Shown here: positions 1-8,264 of the stretch, piece after piece
Position numbering within the stretch: position 1 is the stretch's first letter
Layout of the letters: each line of letters opens with the position of its first letter
Source: Atopobiaceae bacterium
Lineage (GTDB): Bacteria > Actinomycetota > Coriobacteriia > Coriobacteriales > Atopobiaceae
NCBI GenBank assembly: GCA_022482785.1
Contig: JAKVON010000006.1
Span: 62,001 to 126,000 of the forward strand
Direction of reading: 5' to 3'
DNA: 64,000 nucleotides
Program-made: the position numbers and the translations under genes
The notes under the pieces: model-generated
Told to the model about the DNA's origin: nothing
The model's database searches: none
Seen by the model: the letters and a program-made list of their open reading frames with translations, nothing else

Positions 1-1026
1 GATCATGCCCATGATGACGAGCGGGAAAAGCGTGCCGCCAGGGGCTCCCGAGCCGAAGCAGATGGTCGTGAACAGGTACTTCCCCAGAAGGAGCATCACC
101 AGGAGGGACATCGGCTGTCTCTGGAGGGTCTCGAGGAGCTGCGCGATGGCGCCGCCGCCACAGCAGAGAATGGGAAACGTGAAGGCCATGACGCCCGCCA
201 CGGCGAACGGAATCGCAAGCCGCGCATACGGCACCCGCCTCTGGATCCTCGAATAGAGCTTCTGGGCGAGAAACATCCCCTGGTTGTGCAAGGCACCGAG
301 GACTCCCATGACAGCGCCCATGATGATGAGAACGTAGTAGGTGGAGTGCGGGAGCGCTCCTGCCAGCGTGAACGAGAGCACCGGGTCGACGCCCAGGACC
401 TGGCTCACGAAGTAGTCGGAGCACACGCACGAGACCATCACCGAGATGACGAGAGGCGCCGAGAAGGTCTTGTGGATCTCCTCGATGGCGAACATGACGC
501 CCGTGAGGGGCGCGTGGAAGGCGGCTGCCATGCCCGAGGCCGCCCCGCAGGTGATGAGGATCCGCTCCTCTCCGCGCCCGCGCTTGAGAAGTCTCGAGAT
601 GGCCTTCCCGCTCATGCCGCCGAGCTGGACGGCCGGCCCCTCGCGGCCGAGCGAGAGTCCGGCAAGCGACAGGAGCGTTCCCTCGACGAACTTGGCGCCG
701 ATCACCCGATGCCATTTCTGATTGATATGGCCCATGACCTCGACGTCGACTTGCGGAATGCCAGAGCCCACGGTATAGGGTTCCCAGAGCATGAGGGCAC
801 TCACGACGAGAAGAATGAGAAGGAGGATCGCAAACCAGAGGGCGATGAGGGTTGGATGGCCGACTGCGCCTTCGGTGAACGTGCGCATGAGGCGCTCGGC
901 TTGCGTGAGCGCGATGCGATAGAAGGTGACGATGCATCCGGCGAGGAGTCCGACGAGGACGCCCTCCCATACCATCGCGACCTGGAACCGTTCGGAGAGG
1001 CGCCATTCGAGCATGTTCTTCTGCAC
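1..1026 (-). CDS. ClC-family chloride channel/antiporter, C-terminus cut by window edge
   Basis: The frame reads unbroken off the left edge, giving 342 residues of a multi-pass ClC chloride transporter. Visible hallmarks are GSGIPQ (about residue 85), GREGPAVQLGG (about residue 124, with the gating glutamate), and GVMFAIEEIHKTF, which keeps the internal acidic pair used for proton coupling. A proton/chloride exchanger is therefore more likely than a passive channel; this is inference. The third selectivity motif reads GAPGGTLFP, a variant of the usual G-x-F-x-P. The GTG start at 1026 is chosen because GGAGGGG lies 7 bases upstream; an in-frame ATG at 1014 is too far from it. Confidence 0.9.
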   Translation of the reverse strand, partial: MQKNMLEWRLSERFQVAMVWEGVLVGLLAGCIVTFYRIALTQAERLMRTFTEGAVGHPTLIALWFAILLLILLVVSALMLWEPYTVGSGIPQVDVEVMGHINQKWHRVIGAKFVEGTLLSLAGLSLGREGPAVQLGGMSGKAISRLLKRGRGEERILITCGAASGMAAAFHAPLTGVMFAIEEIHKTFSAPLVISVMVSCVCSDYFVSQVLGVDPVLSFTLAGALPHSTYYVLIIMGAVMGVLGALHNQGMFLAQKLYSRIQRRVPYARLAIPFAVAGVMAFTFPILCCGGGAIAQLLETLQRQPMSLLVMLLLGKYLFTTICFGSGAPGGTLFPLVIMGMI

Positions 1027-1081
1027 GAGATGACCCCTCCCCTCTCTCCCGACTTTCGAAGTCCGTTCACGTTCGAGGATA

Positions 1082-1124
1082 GCGCAAGAAACAGGACCTG
1101 CCGCACGAGGCGGCAGGTCCTGTT
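1082..1124 (-). terminator. Strong intrinsic terminator between the NlpC/P60 gene and the ClC gene
   Basis: A perfect 15-bp inverted repeat (1090-1104 with 1110-1124) encloses a 5-base loop. On the minus strand it is followed by TTTCTT. It lies directly after the NlpC/P60 stop codon and before the ClC start, so the two genes are probably separate transcription units. Confidence 0.85.
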
Positions 1125-1154
1125 GGACGAGCGTTAGGTTCGGCCGAGGCCGGC

Positions 1155-2339
1155 CTACACGGGAGTGCCGCCGCCATAGGGCGAGCCCCAGATGGCGCGG
1201 TGCACGACGCCCACGCCGGGGTTGGCCGCCTCGTAGATGCCGCCGGCGCCGTCATAGATGGCAACGTGGCCGCTCCAGAAGATGAGGTCGCCCGCCTCGC
1301 AGCTCGAGACGCTCTTGAGGCTGCACATGGCAGACTGCGCGCCGGAGTTGTGCGGGAGCGAGATGCCGGCATGCGCATAGCACCACTGGGTGTAGCCGGA
1401 GCAGTCGAAGGTGCTGGGGCCCGCGTCGCCATACACGTACTCGCAGCCAAGCTTCGACTGGGCCGCGGCGAGAATGGCGCTCCTCTGGGAAGAGGAGAGT
1501 CCGCCGCCGCCGTTGTTGTCGACGTAGCCGGTGTCCCCGGAGCCGCTGTTGCTCGACGAGCCGCCGTTGTCGGTGTTCGAGCTCCCGCCGTTGTCGGTGC
1601 TGTCGGTGTTGCCGGCGGTGCCGTTGTCGGTGTTCGTATTCGTGTTGGTATCGGTGTTCGCGTTCGCGTTCGTGTCGGTCGCCGCGGCCGTCACGGCGAC
1701 GGCGACGTTGTCGGTGAGGACGCCGTTGTCGTTCGTGGTGGTCGCCGCCGCGGCCTGCTCGGCAAGCTGCTGCCTGACCTCGGCGGAGAGCGTGTTGTAG
1801 TAGGACTGCGCCTCGGAGACCTTGGCCTGGTACTCGCTCACCTTGGCCTGGGAGTTGTCGAGCGCGTCCTGCTGCTGGCTCTCCTGCTGCTCGAGGTTGG
1901 CCTCCTGGTCGTCAAGCTGCTGCTTGAGGGCCTTGACCTCGTTGATGGTCGCGGCGTCGGAGGACGAGACCTTGTCCATGTAGTAGACGCGGTTCACGAG
2001 GTCGTCGAAGTTCGACGAGGCGAGCAGGACGTCGACGATCGTCGAGGAGCCCGACTTGTAGTTGGTACGCGTGCGGTCGGCGAGGATGGCCTGGTCGTTC
2101 TTGAGCTCCTCCTGCTTCGCGGCGATGTCTGCCTGGGTCTGGTCGATCAGTCCCTTGGTGTTCTCGAGGTCGGCGGAGTTCGTCTGGAGCTCCTCCTGGA
2201 GCTGCGCCATGGTAGAGCCGAGAGAGGTGAGGCGATCCTGTGCGTCGCTCAGCTCGTCTGCATAGGCAAGTGGTGCCGCCGTGGCCCCGACGATGGCAAA
2301 ACCGAGTCCGACTGCCAATGCCTTGCTGCGGAGGTTCAT
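1155..2339 (-). CDS. Secreted NlpC/P60 peptidoglycan endopeptidase with N-terminal coiled coil
   Basis: The protein has 394 residues. A signal peptide (about 1-29, ending APLAYA) precedes a long helical coiled-coil region (about 30-190) as in PcsB/RipA-type hydrolases. A low-complexity Thr/Asn/Asp/Gly linker (about 205-275) follows, then an NlpC/P60 domain. The catalytic cysteine is in FDCSGYTQW and the histidine in GHVAIYDG. Twelve residues after that histidine stands a glutamate, the third position found in RipA, where other members have His. It should cleave peptide stems during cell separation. The ATG at 2339 is preceded by GGAAGG at 9 bases. The gene is monocistronic, with a terminator on each side. 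Confidence 0.9.
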   Translation of the reverse strand: MNLRSKALAVGLGFAIVGATAAPLAYADELSDAQDRLTSLGSTMAQLQEELQTNSADLENTKGLIDQTQADIAAKQEELKNDQAILADRTRTNYKSGSSTIVDVLLASSNFDDLVNRVYYMDKVSSSDAATINEVKALKQQLDDQEANLEQQESQQQDALDNSQAKVSEYQAKVSEAQSYYNTLSAEVRQQLAEQAAAATTTNDNGVLTDNVAVAVTAAATDTNANANTDTNTNTNTDNGTAGNTDSTDNGGSSNTDNGGSSSNSGSGDTGYVDNNGGGGLSSSQRSAILAAAQSKLGCEYVYGDAGPSTFDCSGYTQWCYAHAGISLPHNSGAQSAMCSLKSVSSCEAGDLIFWSGHVAIYDGAGGIYEAANPGVGVVHRAIWGSPYGGGTPV

Positions 2340-2580
2340 CGCGTGATCCCTTCCAACGTCGTGGGTGCATGACAAGTGGCGAAAGACGTGGTAGATGGGA
2401 CCATGCTCGTCCCTTCCCCCCTTGCTTGCGCCCGCGTCCACGCAGACGGTCCCAAACCGTCGGTGGGTGAGCGCGCCATCCCTCGTCACGATGCGGCCAT
2501 GCATCGTTTCGTCTCGTGGGGAAAGGCTCCCCTTCCCCACCGTATTCCTATGACATCTTACAAGGCCGTAAGGCAATCTT
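2340..2580 (-). promoter_or_regulatory. Long structured 5' leader of the NlpC/P60 gene, class unknown
   Basis: The 355-base gap between apt and the NlpC/P60 gene holds no gene. On the minus strand three consecutive hairpins can be drawn: 2516-2540 (10 bp with a one-base bulge, GTGGGG arm), 2489-2506 (6 bp, CGATGC/GCATCG) and 2445-2461 (6 bp, GACGGT/ACCGTC). The coding start follows about 100 bases later. Actinobacterial cell-wall hydrolases are often controlled by c-di-AMP (ydaO) riboswitches. I could not find the conserved ydaO core here, so the class remains open. No convincing promoter hexamers were identified. Confidence 0.35.
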
Positions 2581-2644
2581 TGCGGCTTACACAGAATGGC
2601 CAAGTTTATGAAACTCTCGAGTGCATAAAAACTTAGTGCCAACT

Positions 2645-2663
2645 GGAATATCACAAGGATATT
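2645..2663. repeat. Short perfect inverted repeat upstream of the NlpC/P60 leader
   Basis: GAATATC and GATATTC, 7 bp each, are separated by ACAAG. It is an AT-rich dyad in an otherwise GC-rich genome, between the apt terminator and the NlpC/P60 leader. It could be an operator, but no regulator can be assigned. Confidence 0.4.
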
Positions 2664-2670
2664 CGCATAG

Positions 2671-2694
2671 GAAAAAGGGATTTGAACGTCCCTT
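2671..2694 (-). terminator. Intrinsic terminator of apt
   Basis: AAGGGA and TCCCTT form a 6-bp stem with an 8-base loop, beginning immediately after the apt stop codon. On the minus strand the stem runs straight into TTTTTCC. Confidence 0.8.
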
Positions 2695-3228
2695 CTAATC
2701 AACCTGGATAAGGGTGAAGACCTCCTGGGAGTAGTCCTTGGCGATCTCCTCGCGAGGATGGAGGTAGGCGAGCTCGAGTATGAAGGAGAAGCCGACCACC
2801 TGGGCGCCGGACTGCTCCACGAGCTTGGCGGTCGCCGCCGCGGTGCCGCCCGTGGCGATGAGGTCGTCGACGATGAGGACCTTGTCGTCCGGGGTGAGCG
2901 CGTCCTTGTGGATCTGCAGCTCGTCGGTGCCGTACTCGAGGGCATAGGTCTGGCTGAAGACGGCGCGGGGAAGCTTTCCGGGCTTGCGTGCGGGCACGAA
3001 GCCTGCGCCGAGCCGATAGGCGACGGGCGCGCCCACGAGGAACCCGCGCGCCTCGGCGCCCACGACCTTGGTGATGCCCGCCTTGAGGAAGTGGTCGGCG
3101 ATGGCGTCGACCGCCGCCGAGAAGCCCTGTTCGTCGGCGAGCAGGGGCGTGATGTCCTTGAAGATGATCCCAGGCTCGGGATAGTCGGGGATGTCGACGA
3201 TGAGGTTCTCGTACTCGAAGTTCGCCAC
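2695..3228 (-). CDS. apt: Adenine phosphoribosyltransferase
   Basis: The 177-residue length is typical. It converts adenine and PRPP to AMP and pyrophosphate in purine salvage, in the cytoplasm. The type I phosphoribosyltransferase PRPP loop reads [13 protein letters not shown] (about 122-134), and the family N-terminal segment [18 protein letters not shown] is present. The gene lies 20 bases downstream of the MerR regulator, probably as the last gene of the FHA-merR-apt unit, and ends at the terminator that touches its stop codon. Confidence 0.95.
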   Translation of the reverse strand: MANFEYENLIVDIPDYPEPGIIFKDITPLLADEQGFSAAVDAIADHFLKAGITKVVGAEARGFLVGAPVAYRLGAGFVPARKPGKLPRAVFSQTYALEYGTDELQIHKDALTPDDKVLIVDDLIATGGTAAATAKLVEQSGAQVVGFSFILELAYLHPREEIAKDYSQEVFTLIQVD

Positions 3229-3248
3229 GTGTGTTCCTTTCGGATCGG

Positions 3249-3971
3249 TTAGTCTTCCGTCAGCGGGATCGATCTGCTGACGGCACGCTTGAGCAGTGAC
3301 GCGCGAACCGTGTTGGTCTGCGCGAGCATCCTGTCGAAGGCCGTCGCGACGGCGGCCCTGCGCTCCTCCGCCGTCTCCCCCTGGCGCTTCGCGAAGGGCA
3401 CGAGCGCCTGCTCGAACATGGCGCTCTCCCTGTTCGCCGAGATGACGTACTGCCGGAGGTTCTTCGGCTCGATGCCGAAGCGACGAAGCTCCAGGCAGGC
3501 GCGTATGAGGGCGAAGTCATGGCCGTCGACCAGGTCGCGGCCATGGGGAGACCTCCTGAGCGAGATGACGCCGACCTCCACGAGCTGGCGGACGAAGGAG
3601 ACGCTGGCGCCCACGAGGTCGGGCATGTGCTCGATGTCGTGGAGCTTGTTCGTGGTCTCGTCGTCGTCGACCGGCGGCGCGGGAAAGCCTCCCCCGAGCG
3701 CGTCTCCCCCGCCGGCCTCGTTCTTCTCGGAGCGTTCGAGCTCCTCCTTGATGACGGCAAGGGGCAGGAATCGCGTCTTCTGGAGGTAGAGGACCGTCTC
3801 GAGGCGCTTGACGTCGCGCGGGGAGTAGAGCCTGTAGCCCCCTGGGGTCCTCGACGGGTTGAGGAGGCCCTCGTCCTCGAGGTATCGAATCTTGGAGACC
3901 GAGAGGTCAGGGTACTGGCCCTGCAGCTTGGTGACGACCTTGCCTATGGTCAGATAGCCTGCGTCGGACAT
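3249..3971 (-). CDS. MerR-family regulator, FtsR-like
   Basis: This is a 240-residue protein with an N-terminal MerR winged helix (about 8-75, including [22 protein letters not shown]). A Gly/Pro/Asp-rich linker (about 90-105) and a second helical domain (about 110-235) follow. It sits 6 bases downstream of the FHA gene. An FHA-MerR pair of this build is conserved in Actinomycetota, where the MerR member is known as FtsR, an activator of ftsZ in Corynebacterium. The role in this organism is inferred from that arrangement. No effector-binding cysteines are evident. Confidence 0.8.
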   Translation of the reverse strand: MSDAGYLTIGKVVTKLQGQYPDLSVSKIRYLEDEGLLNPSRTPGGYRLYSPRDVKRLETVLYLQKTRFLPLAVIKEELERSEKNEAGGGDALGGGFPAPPVDDDETTNKLHDIEHMPDLVGASVSFVRQLVEVGVISLRRSPHGRDLVDGHDFALIRACLELRRFGIEPKNLRQYVISANRESAMFEQALVPFAKRQGETAEERRAAVATAFDRMLAQTNTVRASLLKRAVSRSIPLTED

Positions 3972-3977
3972 GGGGGA

Positions 3978-4412
3978 TTACAGGCCGACGTTGATGCGCG
4001 AGGGAGACTTGAGCGTGTGGAAGACCATCCGGAACGTCCCGATCTGGACGGTCGAGCCGTCGGAGAGCAGGGCCTTGCTCACGATCGCGCCATCCACCCA
4101 GGTGCCGTTGAGGCTCCCGAGATCCTCGATCGTATAGACGCCGGCGCCCTTCTGGCTGAGGTCCATGCGCGCGTGGTGACGGGAGACCGTCATGTCGTTC
4201 AGGAAGACGGAGTTCTGCGGGTCTCTTCCCAACGTGATGACGTCCTGGTCGAGCGTGAAGGTCTGGCCGGTCGACGGGCCCTTGACGATGGTGAGGGTCG
4301 GGTTCTGCGGCTGCCGCTCGGACATGAGGTCAGGGACCGTCGAGTCCGATGATGGCATCCTGAAGATTTCCGTGGAGTCCTCGGGACCAGGCCGTCTCTT
4401 GTCTTCCGTCAT
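3978..4412 (-). CDS. FHA-domain signalling protein, GarA/OdhI-like
   Basis: The protein has 144 residues. An N-terminal tail with a Thr-containing STEIFR element (residues 13-18) resembles the kinase-phosphorylated ETTS region of GarA/OdhI. A canonical FHA domain (about 38-135) follows with GRDPQN, SRHHA and GSLNGTWV, the phosphothreonine-binding residues. In relatives the phosphorylated tail folds back on the FHA domain and switches off 2-oxoglutarate or glutamate metabolism enzymes. Whether those targets exist here is unknown. It is the first gene of a probable operon with the MerR regulator and apt. Confidence 0.8.
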   Translation of the reverse strand: MTEDKRRPGPEDSTEIFRMPSSDSTVPDLMSERQPQNPTLTIVKGPSTGQTFTLDQDVITLGRDPQNSVFLNDMTVSRHHARMDLSQKGAGVYTIEDLGSLNGTWVDGAIVSKALLSDGSTVQIGTFRMVFHTLKSPSRINVGL

Positions 4413-4465
4413 GTCTCCCCCTCGCGTCGAGGTCTACCGTGATGCTCGGATTCATATTCTTTCCG

Positions 4466-4471
4466 ATTGTA
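4466..4471 (-). promoter_or_regulatory. Candidate -10 element for the FHA-merR-apt unit
   Basis: TACAAT (5 of 6 matches to TATAAT) lies 53 bases upstream of the FHA start in the 75-base gap after ridA. No good -35 hexamer is visible at the right distance. Confidence 0.35.
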
Positions 4472-4487
4472 CCTCACGCGGGGAGGG

Positions 4488-4868
4488 CTATCGGCACGCG
4501 ATGCAGTCTATCTCGACGAGAGCACCCGAAATGGGGAGGGCTGCGACCTGGATGCACGTCCTCGCAGGGGCCGGCTTGGGGAAGTAGCGGCCGTAGACCT
4601 CGTTCATGGCGGCGAAGTCCGACATGTCGGAGAGGTAGATGGTCACCCTGACAACGTCCTCGAGGGTGCAGTGAAGCTCATCGAGTATCGCGGCGACGTT
4701 CCTGATCGCGCGGTCCGTCTCCGCCTCGACGCCGCCGCCGACGAGCTCGTTCGTGGCTGGGTCGAGACCGAGCTGGCCGGAGACGAAGACGAACCTGCCG
4801 CCCGTGGTCGCCTGCGAGTACGGGCCGAAGGCCTCGGGGGCCTCCTTGGTGGTTATCGAGTACTTCAT
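4488..4868 (-). CDS. ridA: RidA/YjgF family reactive imine deaminase
   Basis: The length is 126 residues, the standard RidA size. RidA hydrolyses enamine/imine intermediates such as 2-aminoacrylate that leak from PLP enzymes. The conserved PARTCIQVAALP stretch (catalytic arginine) and the C-terminal VEID are present. Its ATG overlaps the stop of the upstream PLP-dependent lyase by 4 bases (ATGA), so the two are translationally coupled. This suggests that RidA detoxifies imines produced by that enzyme. Confidence 0.92.
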   Translation of the reverse strand: MKYSITTKEAPEAFGPYSQATTGGRFVFVSGQLGLDPATNELVGGGVEAETDRAIRNVAAILDELHCTLEDVVRVTIYLSDMSDFAAMNEVYGRYFPKPAPARTCIQVAALPISGALVEIDCIACR

Positions 4869-6073
4869 GGTTCGCGCTCCCCTTTCGCGTCCTGCCTCGC
4901 CAACGCCTCCTGCAGCCTGCCGAGCCCCTCGGCGACGACCTGGCGGGGCGCCGCGAGGTTCATGCGCTCGAAGCCGTCGCCCTCCGGGCCGAAGAGATGC
5001 CCCTCGTCGAAGAAGAGATTCGCGTCCTGCATGAAAGCCTCGAGCTCCGCGGGGCCGAGGCGAAGCCTCCGGCAATCCAGCCATTGGAGGTATGTTCCCT
5101 CCAGCGGGATGGCCGTGACCGGGAGGGACGTCCCGTCGCAGGTCTCGGCGACGAGGCTCGCGTTGCCTGAGACGAGGTCGAGAAGTTCGTCGAGCCACCC
5201 CTCGCACCTCTCGTACGCCGCGATGCACGCGGGGAACGCGAAGGCGTTGAGCATCCCGATGGCGCTCCTCCCGAACTCGTCGAGGAACGCCTGGCGTCGC
5301 GTCGGGTCGGGGACGAAGATGTTCGAGCACTGGCAGCCGGCGAGGTTGAAGGTCTTGGAGGGCGCCGTGCAGACGATCGCCCGGGGGCGCTCCGAGGGCT
5401 CGAGCACGTTCATGAGGGTGGTCTGCTCGAAGCCTGGCATGACGAGGTCCCCGTGGATCTCGTCGCAGACGAGGAGCACCTCATGGGAGAGGCAGATGTC
5501 GGCGACCCTGCGGAGCTCGGCCTTCGTCCACACGCGTCCGACGGGGTTGTGGGGACTGCAGAGGATCAGCATCGTGCTCCTCGGATCCGCGGCGAGCGAC
5601 TCGAGCCCGTCGAAGTCCATCCGATAGCGGCTCCCGTCGAGGAGGAGGGGGTTTCGCACCACGGTCCTGCCGTTCGCCTCGATGGCCGAGAAGAAGGGAT
5701 AGTAGGCGGGCGTCTGGACGATGACGCCGTCCCCCGGCCGCGTGAATGCCCTGACGGCGTTGTATACCGCCGGGACGACCCCCGGCGAGAGGCAGATCCA
5801 CTCCCTTTGCGGGTGCCAGCCGTGACGGCGCTCCTGCCAGCCGATCACGGCGTCGAAGTACGCGTCGGTGGGCTCGACGTAGCCGAGGCTCGACTCCCGG
5901 GAGACGCGTCCGAGCGCCTCCCTGATCTCCGGCGCCAAGTCGAGCTCCATGTCCGCGACCGAGAAGGGAACGACGCCCGGAGGCGTCGAGGGCCGCGCGG
6001 ACGCCATCATGTCCCATTTGACCGAGCCGGTGTTCCGCCTGTCGAGCCTGGTCGAGAAGTCTGTCCGAGCCAT
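4865..6073 (-). CDS. MalY/PatB-type PLP-dependent C-S lyase (cystathionine beta-lyase family)
   Basis: This is a 402-residue fold-type I aminotransferase. The PLP lysine sits in APSKTFNLAG, and SPHNPVGRVW and CDEIHGDL are the usual MalY/PatB signatures. The expected reaction is beta-elimination from cystathionine or cysteine, giving pyruvate, ammonia and a thiol. The ATG at 6073 follows the carboxypeptidase stop after 4 bases, and the stop overlaps ridA. The exact substrate cannot be read from sequence. Confidence 0.85.
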   Translation of the reverse strand: MARTDFSTRLDRRNTGSVKWDMMASARPSTPPGVVPFSVADMELDLAPEIREALGRVSRESSLGYVEPTDAYFDAVIGWQERRHGWHPQREWICLSPGVVPAVYNAVRAFTRPGDGVIVQTPAYYPFFSAIEANGRTVVRNPLLLDGSRYRMDFDGLESLAADPRSTMLILCSPHNPVGRVWTKAELRRVADICLSHEVLLVCDEIHGDLVMPGFEQTTLMNVLEPSERPRAIVCTAPSKTFNLAGCQCSNIFVPDPTRRQAFLDEFGRSAIGMLNAFAFPACIAAYERCEGWLDELLDLVSGNASLVAETCDGTSLPVTAIPLEGTYLQWLDCRRLRLGPAELEAFMQDANLFFDEGHLFGPEGDGFERMNLAAPRQVVAEGLGRLQEALARQDAKGEREP

Positions 6074-6077
6074 CGCG

Positions 6078-7256
6078 CTAGCCCCTCGGCAGGGGTCTGA
6101 CGAAGAGCAGGGAGTTGAAGGGGCCGAACGACTCGGTGGGCACGAGGACCTTCCTCGTCTCGTAGGAAGCCGCCCCGATGCACCGTTTCCCCTGCCACCA
6201 GATCTGGACGCCGTAGGGCACGCCGACGTCGGCAAAGAGCTGGTGCTTCGTCATAATCTGGGTGTAGGTGACATCGCCGCCGTCAGGCCAGGCCAGGCCC
6301 GTCGTGTCCGCCGAGGCGGTGACGACGCACGACCAGCCGAACTGGTAGGAGAACTGGCTGACGCTCAGGACCTTGTTCCTCGTGGTAAGCCTGAGTCTCG
6401 AGTAGGCGTCCCATGCCCAGTCGAGCATCCTCTCGGTGTCGTCGAAGCGCCCCTGGGCCGTCTTGCAGCCGAGCACCGCCGTGTAGAGCGTCGTGTCCGT
6501 GCGGCGGGCCGCCCCGACGAAGGCGGTCTGGAAGGTGTCGCCCGAGCCGACCGAGCCGGTCTTGATGCCGAGGAGACCCCGATAGCTCTCCATGAGGTCG
6601 TCGGTCGACTCGAAGGTCTGGTCGACGGTGCCCACCTTCACCGTCACCGTGCGGTTCTGGACGGTCTGGGAGATGTAGGGGTAGTGCTCGAGCGCATAGC
6701 GGCCGAGGGCGGCGAGGTCCTGGACGCAGGAGTAATGGTCGGTCGCCTCGAGTCCGTGGCAGTTCGCGAAGTGCGTGTGCGTCATGCCGAGCTCCTGCGC
6801 CTTCGCGTTCATCATGGCGACGAAGGCGTCGTCTGAGCCGGCGACGGTGCGGCCGACGAGGACGGCTGCATCGTTGGCCGAGTAGACCAGCATGACGCGC
6901 ATGAGGTCTCCCAAGGTGGTGGTATCGCCTGCCTTGAAGCCTGCGACCTGCGCGTCCTCCTCGAGGGTGACGTCGGTCACGGTGACCGGGGTGCTGAGGG
7001 GAATCTTCGACTGGAGCGCCAGGACGGCCGTCATGATCTTCGTCGTGGAGGCCGGGGCCAGCTCGTCGGTGGGGTTCTGCGACCAGAGCACGTTCCCCGC
7101 GCTGTCCTCGATGATGGCGGAGTGGGCCTCCGCGAGCTGCGGGCTCGTCGTCACCTCCCCGGCGAGGCAGACGGATGGGGCTGCGAGGAGGAGGCCCGTG
7201 CAGAGGGCAAGGACAAGAAGGAGGCGAGGGGCGTTGCTTCGGGAAGGCCTGGTCAT
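6078..7256 (-). CDS. D-alanyl-D-alanine carboxypeptidase (penicillin-binding protein, DacA/DacF type)
   Basis: The 392-residue protein trims D-Ala from peptidoglycan pentapeptides outside the cell. A signal peptide (about 10-32) is followed by the three active-site motifs STTK, SAND and KTG (in KTGSVGSG). A C-terminal beta-rich domain occupies roughly residues 290-392. The ATG overlaps the stop of the upstream CDP-alcohol phosphatidyltransferase by 4 bases. Confidence 0.92.
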   Translation of the reverse strand: MTRPSRSNAPRLLLVLALCTGLLLAAPSVCLAGEVTTSPQLAEAHSAIIEDSAGNVLWSQNPTDELAPASTTKIMTAVLALQSKIPLSTPVTVTDVTLEEDAQVAGFKAGDTTTLGDLMRVMLVYSANDAAVLVGRTVAGSDDAFVAMMNAKAQELGMTHTHFANCHGLEATDHYSCVQDLAALGRYALEHYPYISQTVQNRTVTVKVGTVDQTFESTDDLMESYRGLLGIKTGSVGSGDTFQTAFVGAARRTDTTLYTAVLGCKTAQGRFDDTERMLDWAWDAYSRLRLTTRNKVLSVSQFSYQFGWSCVVTASADTTGLAWPDGGDVTYTQIMTKHQLFADVGVPYGVQIWWQGKRCIGAASYETRKVLVPTESFGPFNSLLFVRPLPRG

Positions 7257-7939
7257 TCGCCCTCCCCTCTCGAGGCAAGCGTCTCGCGCTTGATGCGGAA
7301 GCCTTCCCTCGTGTAGACGCAGGCGGTGACGAGGGAGCAGACGCAGCCCGCGTAGACGAAGAGGATGCCGAGCGCCGACGGTTTGTCGTTCAGGAGCGGG
7401 AGCCAGCTTGCGCTCACGAGCCTGAGGCCCTGCATCTGGGGAAGGCCGAGCAGGAGGTCGCAGAAGCCGAACATGAGGAGCGCCGTCGTGACCTTTCCGA
7501 TCATGACGACGTCGATTGGCCGCTCGCGGTACTTCCTGACGATCAGGGCTCCGACGGCAAGGTAGAGATCACGGCCGATGACGAGGACGGCGACCCAGAC
7601 GGGCAGCTCCCCCCTGATCATCAGACCGAGGACCCCGGTGAAGAGCAGGGCACGGTCGACGATGGGGTCGAGGACCTTGCCGAACCAGCTCACCGTCTGG
7701 GTCTTGCGCGCGACGAGGCCGTCGAGGAAGTCCGTGAGCGCCGCGACGGCGTAGACGGCGAGCGCCTCGTAGCGGTTGAAGCCCGTCGTGAAGAGCCAGA
7801 GGAAGACGAGGGTGAGGACGAGGCGCGAGACGGTGATGAGGTTGGAGACGGTGAGGATTCGGTGCGAGGGGTTGTCCGGCGTGCCGACGGGAGCGTTGGT
7901 ATCCTCGGGCGTCCCGAACCGACTGTCTGTGCTTCTCAC
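7253..7939 (-). CDS. CDP-alcohol phosphatidyltransferase, PgsA-like
   Basis: The protein has 228 residues with about six membrane segments. The family signature D-x2-DG-x2-AR-x8-G-x3-D-x3-D is complete, from DFLDGLVAR to GKVLDPIVD. It probably makes phosphatidylglycerol phosphate from CDP-diacylglycerol and glycerol 3-phosphate, but cardiolipin or inositol lipid synthases share the signature. The GTG start at 7939 has AGAGAGG at 7 bases. The open frame runs further upstream into the tRNA-Pro, which cannot be coding. It is the first gene of the pgsA-dac-malY-ridA set. Confidence 0.85.
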   Translation of the reverse strand: MRSTDSRFGTPEDTNAPVGTPDNPSHRILTVSNLITVSRLVLTLVFLWLFTTGFNRYEALAVYAVAALTDFLDGLVARKTQTVSWFGKVLDPIVDRALLFTGVLGLMIRGELPVWVAVLVIGRDLYLAVGALIVRKYRERPIDVVMIGKVTTALLMFGFCDLLLGLPQMQGLRLVSASWLPLLNDKPSALGILFVYAGCVCSLVTACVYTREGFRIKRETLASRGEGE

Positions 7940-7989
7940 CTGACGGCCTCTCTGGTGGTGGGTTTGTGGTGTGAGGTGCCTGCTTACGG

Positions 7990-8019
7990 AAAAGGTCGGA
8001 GGGGATTGGCCTCCGACCT
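7990..8019 (-). terminator. Terminator after tRNA-Pro
   Basis: A 10-bp stem (AGGTCGGAGG/CCTCCGACCT; 7993-8002 with 8010-8019) with a 7-base loop is followed by TTTTCC on the minus strand, 9 bases after the tRNA CCA end. Confidence 0.85.
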
Positions 8020-8027
8020 CGTCTTTT

Positions 8028-8104
<77 letters not shown>

Positions 8105-8137
8105 TTGTGCATGCGCCAGCTTCGCGCAGCAGTGAGA

Positions 8138-8166
8138 AAGTTACCATTCGCGGACCCGAATCGCAA
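8138..8166 (-). promoter_or_regulatory. Candidate promoter of tRNA-Pro
   Basis: TTGCGA (-35) and TAACTT (-10, preceded by TGG) are separated by 17 bases. The predicted start is about 25 bases before the tRNA. The -10 match is weak. Confidence 0.4.
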
Positions 8167-8264
8167 CCCCAAAGACCATTTCGTCGAAAAAAGGGCACCC
8201 CACGGCACCGCTCTGCATCTTCGAATTCGGGCGGATTCCGGCCCCGACGAGCTGCTTCCTGCAT

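Noticed and set aside
2340-2580. c-di-AMP (ydaO) riboswitch upstream of the NlpC/P60 gene
   Set aside because: The expected conserved 3' core and flanking GC helices could not be found, though hairpins exist; kept only as an unclassified leader.
1155-2945. N-terminal extension of the NlpC/P60 gene to 2945
   Set aside because: The frame runs through the leader and into apt, has no family similarity, and a signal peptide plus ribosome site mark the start at 2339.
8105-8264. Intrinsic terminator with a T6 run after the isochorismatase gene
   Set aside because: The T-run on the minus strand follows direct GGTGCC repeats rather than a stable inverted repeat, so no hairpin could be drawn.
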